Assembly (NCBI GenBank): GCA_033398695.1
Contig: CM065818.1
Coordinates: forward strand, 38,152,501-38,216,500
DNA: 64,000 bases
Direction of reading: 5' to 3'
From: Orobanche coerulescens
Lineage: Eukaryota; Streptophyta; Magnoliopsida; Lamiales; Orobanchaceae
Shown here in pieces: positions 20,154 to 31,952 of the stretch. Every line of letters begins with the position of its first letter. The stretch's first letter is position 1. Made by a program: the position numbers and the translations under genes. The notes beneath the pieces were generated by a model. That model did not search any database and was not told the DNA's origin. It saw only the letters and a program-made list of their open reading frames with translations.

Positions 20154-20500
20154 TCATTTTATAACACCAGGTTATCATTACATACGTAATGCATAAGGCT
20201 TTACGTACGTTACCATCCTTATGTACGTTACCGCTAACGATTAACATACGTAAGTGTTTTCCAGAGGCTACTGCCCGAAATGACATAGACCATTACATAC
20301 GTAATGCATCGCCGAATTACGTACGTAATGCTCAGTTGATTAGCTGTCGTTGTCGCGCCGAAAGTTGCCCTGACCACGCGGGATCGGGAATCTCGTCCGA
20401 AGACTGCATTACGTACGTAAAGTCTAAGATTTAACGTACATAATGTTACACAGATAGCGTACATAATGCTGTTCGATTAACATACGTAATGTTTGTTCAA
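20154..20500 (-). promoter_or_regulatory. Gypsy-1 U3 palindrome cluster upstream of a TATA box (5' LTR copy)
   Basis: This is the same arrangement as 10701-10995: sites such as TTACGTACGTAATG and TTACGTACGTTA lie between 20500 and 20178, then GTTATAAAATGA at 20164-20154 in element direction. This copy keeps an extra segment (TTACATACGTAATGCATAAGG to TTATGTACGTTACC) that the 3' LTR lacks, so the number of sites differs between the LTRs. Confidence 0.6.
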
Positions 20501-20827
20501 TACACTAAGTCATAATATTACGTTTAATCCTTATAACACGACTTCCCTTTAGACTCATCCAGCAATTTCTCGGGGAACAAGACGTTGGCCACCGTCATAT
20601 TCGCACCGATATTTGCCCAACGACATCAAATTAAGTCACCGACATATCATCAATATCAGGAAATCACATCACAACACAAATAAGTACTTTCAAGAATTTA
20701 TACGTCACAACACGGTCTAAACATAATACGTATAAAAGTAAAAACATCGTGATGGATCACATTATTTAATCATTAAAACGGGATACAGGGTTTAAACAAC
20801 ATGGAATACTCGTGGTATTACAATAAT

Positions 20828-21370
20828 CCAAGGGGACACTTACGAATCTAGGTACAGAAACGTAAGCCAAATTGCTAGAGAAATTCTGAGTTTGTCAGAA
20901 AAAGAGAGAGCTGAGAAAGGTGTATATGAGACTCAAAGAGAAGAGTCGTATTTATACATGTCGAATTAGTGTTACATTAGGGCAAGATTAGGGTTACATT
21001 AGGCGGCGCCATCATTGGGATTTAATTAGTGATCCGGAATTAGGACATGACTGATGGTTTCCAAAATTGACGAAATTTCCGAAGACCTTTTGGGGTGCTG
21101 CCCCAAACCCCGCGGGGGATCTGCCCCTCGACCACGCTAGGGGCGCGCCCCTAGACCCCGCCCGCTGAACGGTCTCTACCTCTTAGACCCTGCTAGAGGC
21201 GCTGCCCCCTGAACCCCGCCATTTTGTCGTACCGGCTTATAATTCGATCTTATACATGTGTGCACTCCGTAAATACCCGAACATATATTAGAATACAAAT
21301 TATAAAACCTCTTAGCTCACATATTAGTTTCAATTACACAAAATGCATGGTGAAACTAAAATCACCAACA
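20828..21370 (-). repeat. H1 Copia LTR, 5' part, with GC-rich palindromes and a TATA box
   Basis: In element direction the LTR begins TGTTGGTGATTTTAG at 21370. U3 contains a GC-rich block (21225-21090) with the 18-bp perfect palindrome CTAGGGGCGCGCCCCTAG (21137-21154) and CCCCGCGGGG (21112-21121). A TATA box TGTATAAATA lies at 20958-20949. The LTR is cut at 20827 by the TSD of Gypsy-1 and continues at 7561. Confidence 0.75.
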
Positions 21371-21821
21371 TAAGAGAAGTTGTTGGTGGGAATCACAATC
21401 TAGGAAATGAAGTTTGGAGACAAAAATGAAGTGAGAAAATTGTTAAGAATCCATTGTAAATCTGCTATCCTCAAATCCACGACTACGGGAATGTAAAATG
21501 TGTGACTAGGTGAATGGAATTTTCTCACTTAAAGCTAAAACCCGGGATTGATGTTTTGTATAAGAAAGGGTGGAGTTTGATGTTTTGCGTAGGGAATGGG
21601 GACTTTGGATTTGAATGTTTGGTTTTTTCTTACAATCTGAAACACTTAATCCTTCGATTCTATGATTGTTTCTGCATGTGTTCAAATCTCTATTTTTACA
21701 TGTTAGGGTGTAAATTATCAGTGATTCTGGCATGTTTTGGTTGTTGTTTTTGTTTGAATCTTCTACGATAGTATTTTTTGGAGTTCAAAATTTTGGTATT
21801 CAAAATATTGTGAATAGTAAG
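21371..21821. other. Unassigned AT-rich flank between H1 and the LARD
   Basis: This is about 450 bp outside both neighbouring elements. Short open frames here (60-85 codons) have no recognisable domain. It may be the old insertion target or a further, unrecognised repeat. Confidence 0.5.
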
Positions 21822-22854
21822 TGTAACACCCCCAGATCCGAACGGGAATATTACAGCGCCGTGGGCCCCGAGATGGAACCCACAAGGCTGAAGGAAATTT
21901 TCGCAAACATTTACAAACGCCCAAGAGGCTAACGACGGTATTATCTATTAAAAACATTCGAAGATTTATAAAACTCGTTTATCAAACCGTCGTAAAAACT
22001 CATTTGAAACCACAAGGCCCAAAATGCCAACACTCAACAGTTTAAAAACACATACGTTAAGCTATCGCTTACACGCATCGGCGTAATAGATTTAGAAAAT
22101 GATTGCCAAAGTAACCTAAGTTACGGATACCAAAAAGGTCATTTAAAAATACTCACGCAATGGATAAAGACAAACAATTAAAATACTCTAGCAAATGGAA
22201 TACAACAACCGATCGAAACTCAAAACACAAATACATGCCCTTGCCGGTATCCTCAGGGAAGTTCATCTCTCCACGACCGCTACAAGCTTGATAATCCAAG
22301 AACCTAAAAAGAAAGCCCACGACGGGTCACCATAATATCCAACAATGATAACCATCACATCTCATCAATAATTACATATCAATGGAAATACTAAGTAAGA
22401 ATACGACCAATGTAATCTTACCGTCAGAACTTTACGAGAATCCAAGATTCGTATCCTTAACAACACATTAAAATAATACCGAAATATGCATGCGGTATCT
22501 CAACAATACTCAAGGTTCTCAAAACATTATCATAACTCGCGATACGGAAATTATAACAACTCAGGCCAATTCAATCCATCGGATAACATCGACAATTCCA
22601 ATACGATAATCGATTGTCCATCAAAGACAAGTACCAAGGAAATACGGAACATACCTCAAGATACGAAATACCATTACCATCACGTCAGTCTAATCCGAGA
22701 TCAGATCAACACAACATACGGACATAGTCCTAACACAAGACCTACAAATGCATACTCATATGACAACGTCAATATGATCACAACAATAACGACAATGTAT
22801 ACTTATGGCCACCCATAATATACATATGCACAATAACAACAACATATGGTAATC

Positions 22855-22990
22855 CAACGATCCAGCGCACACAGCTATAGATTCCCATGATGATCCCATC
22901 GGACCAACGCATGGTGGCATTACATCCAAATGATCCAGCGCACACAGCTATAGATTCCCATGATGATCCCGTCGGACCAACGCATGTTGG
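22855..22990. repeat. Tandem repeat (2 x ~67 bp) in the LARD LTR
   Basis: Two units carry GATCCAGCGCACACAGCTAT and GATTCCCATGATGATCCC, then TCGGACCAACGCATG. The other LTR has the same pair at about 28694-28826 with more divergence between units. Confidence 0.8.
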
Positions 22991-23758
22991 ACATATGACA
23001 ACAATGCACAACTGCACAAAACAACAGTGCACAATACACGACAACAATAATGCACAAATGCATGACAACAACGATACACGAATGTATCACAACATGATCG
23101 ACTCAAATGATAAAAATGATTAGAGTACTTGCCCCGAGTCCTTCAAGAACGATCTCAATGCCTAAACCATCACGAACCATTATCTTCAATACTCGACGGT
23201 CCAAAGTATCACGGATTGCAGATAATTCATATCTCCATTTTTATCACGACATATCCTCGATATACAAGTATACCAATAACAAAAGCAAATCATATACATT
23301 ATGATTTAGATTCCCAAAACTCGAATATGATTTATAATCTCAAGTCTCATGTGATTATGATTATAAACATTGTTATACGAATTATAAACGAATGAAACGG
23401 AAACCATTCATTAAATACTATAAACTGAATACGTAATAACTTACTCCGATACCGATACAATGACGAGGAAGCTATTACCAAATCCATTGCCGTCATCTAC
23501 AAGTTCCTCGGTCCCGACCAAAGCAATCAACGAACATTCTCGAGCTCGACCGCAACACACGGTTGTAATCACTGATCAATATTCTCAACCTATTACAGTA
23601 ATCGATAGACAACAAGTTCAACAACAATTAACAATCGATAAAACCAATTTACAAATCCAACGGCTCGACAATATCTCGATTAAAGACTAGTCGGATCAAT
23701 CCTACTCAAACCAGCACGAATTTACAACCACAACACGAAAATAATGCACTTTCTGCCT

Positions 23759-23845
23759 TCTTAGCGCACGTTAATCACCTAACGTAGCGTGCGCTAAGTT
23801 GCTCCCGTTAGCGCGTGCTAGGCAGTAAACGTAGCGTGCGCTAAT
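23759..23845 (-). promoter_or_regulatory. Second, minor TAGCGTGCGCTA cluster in the LARD LTR
   Basis: It has two exact TAGCGTGCGCTA copies plus variants TTAGCGCACGTTAA and TAGCGCGTGCTAGG, lying about 0.7 kb downstream (element direction) of the main cluster. The matching region in the other LTR is at about 29600-29685. Confidence 0.5.
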
Positions 23846-24504
23846 GCTGTACAGATGCATGTTTTTCAGATACCGATCAACTTATGGCGATTTCAAGAAC
23901 ACCAAGTGATTCTGAATCATGTTCAAAGCTATCAAAACAACGAAATCTGATATCCTTTAACATATAAACAATCATCCAACTTATAATCCAAGTTCTATAT
24001 CCATATATCATCTTCCTCAATATCAACATCATGAAACATTAAGAACGTAACAACACTTTCATAATCTATCATTACAGGGAGTAATCATCGACAATAACAT
24101 CAACATCCGAAACTGAGGAGAAGGATTAATCCACTTATCTCAAGAAAACGAACAACACTATTCAAACCACAAGAATCATATCAATATCTTCATGTCAACA
24201 ATAACATCATCATAATCCGGTAATCCATCTCATAATCATGCTTATCAACTTGTTTATGTAATAATCATCAACTCAAGAACATCAACATTCAATCCAAAAC
24301 GAAATCCAAAGTTGAAGAGTAATTACCTCTTTGAAGGAATGGATTGAATCCCAAGGTTGAATCCGTTTTCAATCACTTCCAAGTTTCAAATGTTGTTAGG
24401 AATGATGAACTCAAGTGTTTGGGACCTTGACTTCTCTCTAAGACCTCTCTCTATCGTCTGAAGGTGAAAGAATGGACGAAATGCTTTATAATACCCGTTT
24501 GTCC

Positions 24505-25021
24505 CTTATATAGAATACATTACTAGCGTGCGCTAAACCTTATGTTTAGCGTGCGCTACGGCCTTAGCGTGCGCTAACTGACCTTTGTTAGCGTGCGCTA
24601 TCGCAGTCCAGAGGCAACTGTCTTACTGCATGAAGTGATTTACGTATGCAATGCCCATGCAATAGCGTACGTAAATGCCTCTATTTAGCATACGCAAGTG
24701 TCTTACCTTAGCGTGCGCTACTCATAGTTGACTCGTTTGTCTGTATGCTCCGAAGACTGGTCCACACGCCGAAAGTGCTGACGAGGATAAGATTCCTTTT
24801 TGTCCGATATACAGTTAGCGTGCGCTAATCAACATGCATTAGCGTGCGCTAACACTACATTACAACATCCGTTGACTTATCAGAACGTGCGCCGAAAGTG
24901 GCCTGGTCCACACGCAGATTCCTTCCGATCTGACTGCATTAGCATCCGTTATCTTATATCCGTAGCGTGCGCTAAACCTGCACGATAGCGTGCGCTACTC
25001 CTGATTATTAGCGTGCGCTAA
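24505..25021 (-). promoter_or_regulatory. LARD U3 cluster: ten exact TAGCGTGCGCTA copies upstream of a TATA box
   Basis: Exact 12-mers start at 24524, 24547, 24565, 24589, 24709, 24816, 24840, 24963, 24986 and 25009, all in the same orientation. Between them are variants such as TAGCGTACGTAAA and TAGCATACGCAAG. In element direction the cluster ends 11 bp before the TATA-like CTATATAAG (24513-24505). The main run lies 240-760 bp from the LTR start, the expected U3. An enhancer role is inferred. Confidence 0.65.
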
Positions 25022-25263
25022 TAATGTTACACTTAGCCATTTTCAGCTATTCTTGTCCAATCGTCTCAACATACAGAATACGAACATACGGCATACTGAA
25101 TACATATACTTCTTACATCCAATTGTCGACCAAGTACGACAATTATACCAATCTGATGTCTTGGTCCTTCAATTATTTTACCCATCTGCATGCATTCCAC
25201 GTTGTACAACATAACTCGGATAAAATAATCTTAAACAACGATAGTGGAAATTAGGATATTACA

Positions 25264-27661
25264 TACTACACCACTTAAAATAAGTTTCGTCCTCGAAACT
25301 TGCAATCCGTCATAAAAACAAACAAATCGTTCAACCAAAATATCCCAAAACCATCACGAAAACGATCAATCATCATTATTACCGAATAACCAAAATAGCA
25401 TACTTACATATGCGCCAAGTCGACGCTCTCCTGAGATTCTAGCAAGTGACTTCACTGTAAAGCTTCAACACGCTTACGATCACAATTCCATGGATCTCAA
25501 CAAAAATATAACATCTTCGGAAGAAATAATCTATCCGTTTCAAATCCTGTCTGCTTGATTACACAATCAAGTCCAAATCCTGATACAAACCAATAATACA
25601 CGATACATCTGTGAAACAACTGCCCAACACAATGGCAACGAATCCCGAAATATCAACACAAAATCAACGCTCGATGATCACCAAGAATGATCAACTCATA
25701 AATTAATCGAGAATATCATTGACATGATGATCTCTATTTTGACCTATCCACAGGTCGAATCGCAATCGAGAATATGATCAGGATGATTTTCTCCTACACG
25801 GTCAACACGTAACCACGAAACCGATATAGAGTTCTCAAAACGACACACCAATCACATACGGTGGATCTCAACGAAACACAACCGATCGTGAACATTCCCT
25901 CGGCATACGAAAAACGAATCGCAAATCGGCGAACATACCAATTCATACAAGGAGTGGGAACGACCACTCAATATCCAAAACAACCAAAGATGGGGTCACC
26001 ATCCCCAAATTTACACTTACAAAGAAATCAATCAAAGATCACTATGTTAAAATTGCGCTACTACCGCACCAATGGAATCACATAGCACATATGTTCCGGT
26101 TTCACAATATCCCAAGTTTCCAAAATAATATTATGTGCATGAATCTACAACACGCAACATATTTCTCTTATTCGATAACTCAACCGATCATCACCGGATA
26201 ATCAAACTGCCATACTAAAGTTCGAATCTCTTTTCCTCGTACCATCGATGTCTTATCCGATTCGTGAATCTCATTCGAACTTCACCACGATATGCATTAT
26301 GCATTAAATGCGTATGTACATCAATCACATTTTCAAAACCAGTTTGAAATCATATAATCTTGTCAAGGAGACAAATTTTCGAAAGTTCTTTCAAAAATTT
26401 CAAAACTCAAAACATAAATTTTTGTAAGACCACCAAATCAATTCTCGAAAAATAAACTGGCTCACTGGTGCCAAGTATTTGATAACAGTTTCCTTCGAAT
26501 CCACACGATTTCGAAGTTTTAAAATGAAAACTATGCAAATGATTGACCACATCCGTACTCCTATATACCAATCCGGCTCGTCACAAATCCCACTGATATT
26601 CCATCAGAAAACTACACGATAGAATCCAAAATCTCAATGTATAAACTTCGACAAAAACTCCTTTTCCACATATGACTCGCAACGTCAATCATTTTCCATC
26701 CTGGATCACCTCAATTATGCTATGACAATGCATTGAAACAAATCAACACAGCGAAAGACTTCCCGAGAAGTTTCTTTTGAACAAGTAATCCAGAACCCCA
26801 AAAGGCAGGAACGACGTAGATAAACGATTGATAAAGTGTTTTACAAGTCTCGGGAGTTTTTAAGAAAATGGAAAAGTCTTTTGAAATATTAGGGTCTCAG
26901 CCCGTATCTCGTTCCGCATTACAAGAAGTTTAAAAAGTAGGAAACTCTTTTCGGACCCCAAGTCCCGAGTTATAAAACAATTTCAAAATCTATTGGGTCT
27001 CGCCCAAAAATCGTTCTGGTAAAACATCTCAGAAACATTCATTTTGAAAAGTATCATTTTCAAATGCTCAAAAGCGATTCATATATCTCAAGATGAACTA
27101 ACATGATTACATGTTCTCTGAACAATCCACAATATTTCTCTCAAATGCAAAACTCCGTTCCAAAACTTAATCGACATATTGATTTCCAAAATCATAACTT
27201 CTCAAGATCATCAATCTGTCCCAACTCTGTCATCTTATACCGTAACGCATAATATCTTTCTCGAACCTCGAACATATCAACTTAGAACGACAATAAATCT
27301 CAATGCAATTCAAAATCCAATACTTACGGATCGTGAAGCCGCGATTCCCGTGATCTTGGCACATGTCTCGACTCAAGAAAATACTCGACACAGATATTTT
27401 CAAAACACACTTTTTGCAAACTCAGTTCAACTCGAGAAAACAACACAGCTCTATCTGAAGAAACACGTTAATACTATTTGGAAAAGTTTATAACAAGACC
27501 AGTACTACACTGGCAAATCGCACAACGCATAAGCCCGAGTGAACAACAAAACTCACGGCTCCAATATTTTTCAATCGACAACTCAAATGACGCGACAGAA
27601 ACACGACCCAACTCAACCCGACTGCCTAGGTTTTCTCAACCTAAGCTCCGATACCATATTC
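25264..27661 (-). other. Non-coding LARD interior
   Basis: This is 2.4 kb without any gag, protease, RT, RNase H, integrase or chromodomain motif in six frames. Its left end carries the polypurine region and TTTCGAGGACGAAAC (minus strand) typical of a chromovirus pol end. The longest frames (74-104 codons) have no recognisable domain and low-complexity composition. Confidence 0.75.
27645..27656 (-). other. Primer binding site of the LARD
   Basis: The minus strand reads TGGTATCGGAGC five bases inside the 5' LTR, one mismatch from the usual initiator tRNA-Met primer sequence and the same variant as in Gypsy-1 and Gypsy-3. Confidence 0.85.
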
Positions 27662-30600
27662 TGTAACACCCCCAGATCCGAACGGGAATATTACAGCGCC
27701 GTGGGCCCCGAGATGGAACCCACAAGGCTGAAGGAAATTTTCGCAAACATTTACAAACGCCCAAGAGGCTAACGACGGTATTATCTATTAAAAACATTCG
27801 AAGATTTATAAAACTCGTTTATCAAACCGTCGTAAAAACTCATTTGAAACCACAAGGCCCAAAATGCCAACACTCAACAGTTTAAAAACACATACGTTAA
27901 GCTATCGCTTACACGTACCGACATAATAGATTTAGAAAATGATTGCCAAAGTAACCTAAGTTACCAGATACCAAAAAGGTCATTTAAAAATACTCACGCA
28001 GCGGATAAAGACAAATAATTAAAATACTCTAGCAGCGAAATACAACAACTGGTCAGAAACTCAAAACACAAATACATGCCCTTGCCAGTATCCTCCGGGA
28101 AGTTCATCTCTCCACGACCGCTACAAGCTTGATAATCCAAGAACCTAAAAAGAAAGCCCACGCGGGGTCAGCCATAATATCCAACAATGATAACCATCAC
28201 ATCTCATCAATAATTACATATCAATGGAAATACTAAGTAAGAATACGACCAATGTAATCTTACCGTCGTAACTTTACGAGAATCCACGATTCGTATCCTT
28301 AACAACACATTAAAATAATACCGAAATATGCATGCGGTATCTCAACAATACTCAAGGTTCTCAAAACATTATCATAACTCGCGATACGGAAATTATACCA
28401 ACTCTGGCCAATTCAATCCATCGGATAACATCGACAATTCCAATACGATAATCGATTGTCCATCAAAGACAAGTACCAAGGAAATACGAAACATACCTCA
28501 AGATACGAAATACAATTACATTCACGTCAGTCTAATCCGAGATCAGATCAACACAACATACGGACATGGTCCTAACACAAGACCTACAAATGCATACTCA
28601 TATGACAACGTCAATATGATCACAACAATAATGACAATGTATACTTATGGCCACCCATAATATACATATGCACAATAACAACAACATATGGTAATCCAGC
28701 GATCCAGCGACACAACTATAGATTCCCATGATGATCCCATCGGACCAACGCATGGTGGCATTACATCGGCGATCCAGTAGACACAGCTATAGATTCCCAT
28801 GATGATCCCGTCGGACCAACGCATGGTGGACATATGACAACAATGCACAACTGCACAAAACAACAATGCACAATACACGACAACAACAATGCACAAATGC
28901 ATGACAACAACGATACACGAATGTATCACAACATGATCGACTCAAATGATAAAAATGATTAGAGTACTTGCCCCGAGTCCTTCAAGAACGATCTCAATGC
29001 CTAAACCATCACGAACCATTATCTTCAATACTCGACGGTCCAAAGTATCACGGATTGCAGATAATTCATATCTCCATTTTTATCACGACATATCCTCGAT
29101 ATACAAGTATACCAATAACAAAAGCAAATCATATACATTATGATTTAGATTCCCAAAACTCGAATATGATTTATAATCTCAAGTCTCCTGTGATTACGAT
29201 TATAAACATTGTTATACGAATTATAAACGAATGAAACGGAAACCATTCATTAAATACTATAAACTGAGTAAGTAATAACTTACTCCGATACCGATACAAT
29301 GACGAGGATGCTGTTACCAAATCCATTGCCGTCATCTACAAGTTCCTCGGTCCCGACCAAAGCAATCAACAAACATTCTCGAGCTTGACCGCAACACACG
29401 GTTGTAATCACTGATCAATATTCTCAACCTATTACAGTAATCGATAGAAAACAAGTTCGACAACAATTAACAATCGATAAAACCAATTTACAAACCCAAC
29501 GGCTCGACAATATCTCGATTAAAGACTAGTCGGATCAATCCTACTCAAACCAGCACGAATTTACAACCACAACACGAAAATACTGCACTTTCTGCCTTCT
29601 TAGCGCACGTTAATCACCTAACGTAGCGTGCGCTAAGTTGCTCCCGTTAGTGCGCACTAGGCAGTAAACGTAGCGTGCGCTAATGCTGTACAGATGCATG
29701 TTTTTCAGATACCGATCAATTTATGGCGATTTCAAGAACACCAAGTGATTCTGAATCATGTTCAAAGCTATCAAAACAACGAAATCTGATATCCTTTAAC
29801 ATATAAACAATCATCCAACTTATAATCCAAGTTCTATATCCATATATCATCTTCCTCAATATCAACATCATGAAACATTAAGAACGTAACAACACTTTCA
29901 TAATCTATCATTACAAGGAGTAATCATCGACAATAACATCAACATCCGAAACTGAGGAGAAGGATTAATCCACTTATCTCAAGAAAACGAACAACACTAT
30001 TCAAACCACAAGAATCATATCAATATCTTCATGTCAACAATAACATCATCATAATCCGGTAATCCATCTCATAATCATGCTTCTCAACTTGTTTATGTAA
30101 TAATCATCAACTCAAGAACATCAACATTCAATCCAAAACGAAATCCAAAGTTGAAGAGTAATTACCTCTTTGAATGAATGGATTGAATCCCAAGGTTGAA
30201 TCCGTTTTCAATCACTTCCAAGTTTCAAATGTTGTTAGGAGTGATCAACTCAAGTGTTTGGGACCTCGAATTCTCTATAAGACCTCTCTCTATCGTCTGA
30301 AGGTGAAAGAATGGACGAAATGCTTCATAATACCCGTTTGTCCCTTATATAGAATACATTACTAGCGTGCGCTAAACCTTATGTTTAGCGTGCGCTACGG
30401 CCTTAGCGTGCGCTAACTGACCTTTGTTAGCGTGCGCTATCGCAGTCCAGAGGCAACTGTCTTACTGCATGAAGTGATTTACGTACGCAATGCCCATGCA
30501 ATAGCGTACGTAAATGCCTCTATTTAGCATACGCAAGTGTCTTACCTTAGCGTGCGCTACTCTTAGTTGACTCGTTTGTGCGTATGCTCAGAAGTGGTCC

Positions 30601-31103
30601 ACACGCCGAAAGTCTTGACGAGGATAAGATTCCTTTTTGTCCGATATACGATTAGCGTGCGCTAATCAACATGCATTAGCGTGCGCTAACACTACATTAC
30701 AACATCCGTTGACTTATCAGAACGTGCGCCGAAAGTGGCCTGGTCCACACGCAGATTCCTTCCGATCTGACTGCATTAGCATGCGTTATCTTATATCCGT
30801 AGCGTGCGCTAAACCTGCACGATAGCGTGCGCTACTCCTGATTATTAGCGTGCGCTAATAATGTTACACTTAGCCATTTTCAGCTATTCTTGTCCAATCG
30901 TCTCAACATACAGAATACGAACATACGACATACTGAATACATATACTTCTTACATCCAATTGTCGACCAAGTACGACAATTATACCAATACAGATGTCTT
31001 GGTCCTTCAATTATTTTACCCATACTGTACAGATTCCATGCTGTACAACATAACTCGGATAAAATAATCTTAAACAATAGTAGTGGAAATTCCGGATATT
31101 ACA
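27662..31103 (-). repeat. 5' LTR of the LARD
   Basis: It is 3442 bp, TGTAACACCCCCAGATCCG to TTCCGGATATTACA on the plus strand, followed by the TSD GTAAG at 31104-31108. It repeats all features of the other LTR. Confidence 0.93.
30345..30858 (-). promoter_or_regulatory. LARD U3 cluster (5' LTR copy) with TATA box
   Basis: This again has ten exact TAGCGTGCGCTA copies (first at 30363), all in one orientation, followed in element direction by CTATATAAG (about 30352-30344). This is the LTR that would drive transcription of the element. Confidence 0.65.
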
Positions 31104-31108
31104 GTAAG

Positions 31109-31357
31109 AATATTTGTTTTTGAATTGATGTTGAAAAAGAGGAGAGTGTGATGTTGTATTCATACTCATTTTGTCCACAATAAGTATACCACATTTGACG
31201 TTCACGATCTCCAAAATACAATTTTGACTTTTTGTGAACGGAGGGATTAGTTTTTAGTTGTATTATCTAAAAATGAACAGAGGAAAGAGAGATGATGTAT
31301 TATAAAGTAGATATAAGATGGGTATTTGAAATATAAATCTTAGCACTCAAAACCATA
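31109..31357. other. LARD target DNA with a Stowaway-like MITE end
   Basis: On the minus strand CTAATCCCTCCGTTCAC (about 31251-31235) followed by AAAAAGTCAAAATTG resembles the end of Stowaway MITEs (CTCCCTCCGT, then AAAA). The opposite terminus and a TA duplication were not found, so only a remnant is suggested. The rest is AT-rich and unassigned. Confidence 0.3.
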
Positions 31358-31952
31358 GCCCCCATGCACCCTCTCATAACCGGATGCCTCAGAAATAATA
31401 AGGGGAAATTAAACTTAGACTTTTCAATTGAGTATGATCTTATCATAGCCAACACCCCGTTTAAGAAGAGAAAGGAACACTTAATCACCTATATGAGTGG
31501 GACTAATAAGACGCAAATTGGTTTCTTTCTTTCTAGGAAAAGTGATCGCCAAAGTTATACAAATCGTAAGCAAATTCCAGGAGAGAGCCTAGCCACACAA
31601 CATAGGGTACTAGTCCAACATGCGAGACTACAAAAATGGAAAAGAAAACGTAAGGTTTCGAGATGGCACAAGACAAAATGGTGGAACCTTAAAGGGGATA
31701 AATTTAGCAAGTTTAGAGATAATGTGGTTAACGAGGATATGTGGGGAACTTATGATAGTGCTAATGATATGTGGGACTAGGTAGCGGAATGCATAGAAAG
31801 AAATGGGAAAAGAATCTTAGAAAAATCAAAAGGAGGGGCTCCTACACAAAAAGAAGCATGGTGGTGGTCTGATGAAGTCCAAGATAAGCTGGAACAAAAA
31901 AAGGAAAGTTTCAAAGGGTGGCATAAGGAGCAAACTTTAGTAAGCTTATAGG
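31358..31952 (+). pseudogene. RTE-like LINE fragment: endonuclease C-terminus and linker
   Basis: The open stretch from 31364 encodes the end of an apurinic-type endonuclease of a non-LTR retrotransposon. Landmarks are LDFSIEYDLIIANTPFKKR, EHLITYMSGTNKTQIGFFL, RQSYTNRKQIPGESLATQHR and WWNLKGDKFSKFRDNV. It stops at 31780; the linker continues after the stop with ECIERNGKRILE and WWWSDEVQDKLEQKKESFKG. These motifs belong to the plant LINE whose endonuclease is often annotated as craniofacial development protein 2-like. Its 5' part is missing, and Gypsy-3 interrupts it at 31953. The continuation is at 44321. Confidence 0.8.

Larger units (their letters stand above)
7562..20822 (-). mobile_element. 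Gypsy-1: Ty3/gypsy chromovirus-type retrotransposon, defective, with nested DNA transposons
   Basis: The LTRs (7562-11328 and 15742-20822) are TGTAAC...ATTACA on the plus strand and flanked by the 5-bp duplication ATAAT (7557-7561 and 20823-20827). The interior holds a primer site, decayed gag, and pol in the order protease, reverse transcriptase, RNase H, integrase, chromodomain-like end, then a polypurine tract. Integrase after RNase H defines Ty3/gypsy. After subtracting the MULE from one LTR and the CACTA from the other, both LTRs are about 2.26-2.30 kb. All enzymes carry stops, deletions or frameshifts. Confidence 0.93.
15742..20822 (-). repeat. 5' LTR of Gypsy-1 (contains a CACTA element)
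   Basis: On the plus strand it starts TGTAACGCCCCAAACTC and ends CTCGTGGTATTACA, followed by the TSD ATAAT. Removing the CACTA and one AAC leaves about 2299 bp, matching the 3' LTR once its MULE is removed. Confidence 0.92.
1..21370 (-). mobile_element. Old Ty1/copia element H1, left-truncated by the window and broken by nested insertions
   Basis: Read on the minus strand, the element starts with an LTR at 21370 (TGTTGGTGATTTTAG). It continues through a leader, a gag start at 7342, gag (6615-5845) and pol (858-1), and runs off the left edge. The pieces join in order once the inserts at 859-5839, 6616-7206 and 7562-20822 are removed. Two of these inserts have exact 5-bp target duplications. 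The protein order gag, protease, GAG-pre-integrase, integrase is that of Ty1/copia. Frameshifts and stops make it a dead copy. Its own target duplication cannot be checked because the other LTR is outside the window. Confidence 0.85.
21822..25263 (-). repeat. 3' LTR of the LARD
   Basis: It is 3442 bp, TGTAACACCCCCAGATCCG to TTAGGATATTACA on the plus strand. It is nearly identical by eye to 27662-31103 apart from scattered substitutions and small indels. It contains no genes; the open frames in it (for example 22486-22818) recur in the other LTR only because the DNA is duplicated. Confidence 0.93.
21822..31103 (-). mobile_element. LARD-type non-autonomous LTR retrotransposon (two 3442-bp LTRs, non-coding interior)
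   Basis: The LTRs 21822-25263 and 27662-31103 are both 3442 bp (TGTAACACCCCCAGATCC to GATATTACA) and flanked by GTAAG at 21817-21821 and 31104-31108. A primer site lies at 27645-27656, and a degraded polypurine region follows 25263 on the minus strand. The interior of 2.4 kb encodes no gag or pol. Ends GGGTGTTACA and TTTCGAGGACGAAAC next to the polypurine region resemble Ty3/gypsy chromoviruses such as Gypsy-1 and Gypsy-3, which would be the enzyme donors. Highly similar LTRs and a clean TSD suggest recent insertion. Confidence 0.9.

Noticed and set aside
22486..23395. Frames of 65-110 codons repeated at 28328-29234 as a duplicated gene family
   Set aside because: The duplication is that of the LARD LTRs; the translations are low in complexity and lack domain features.
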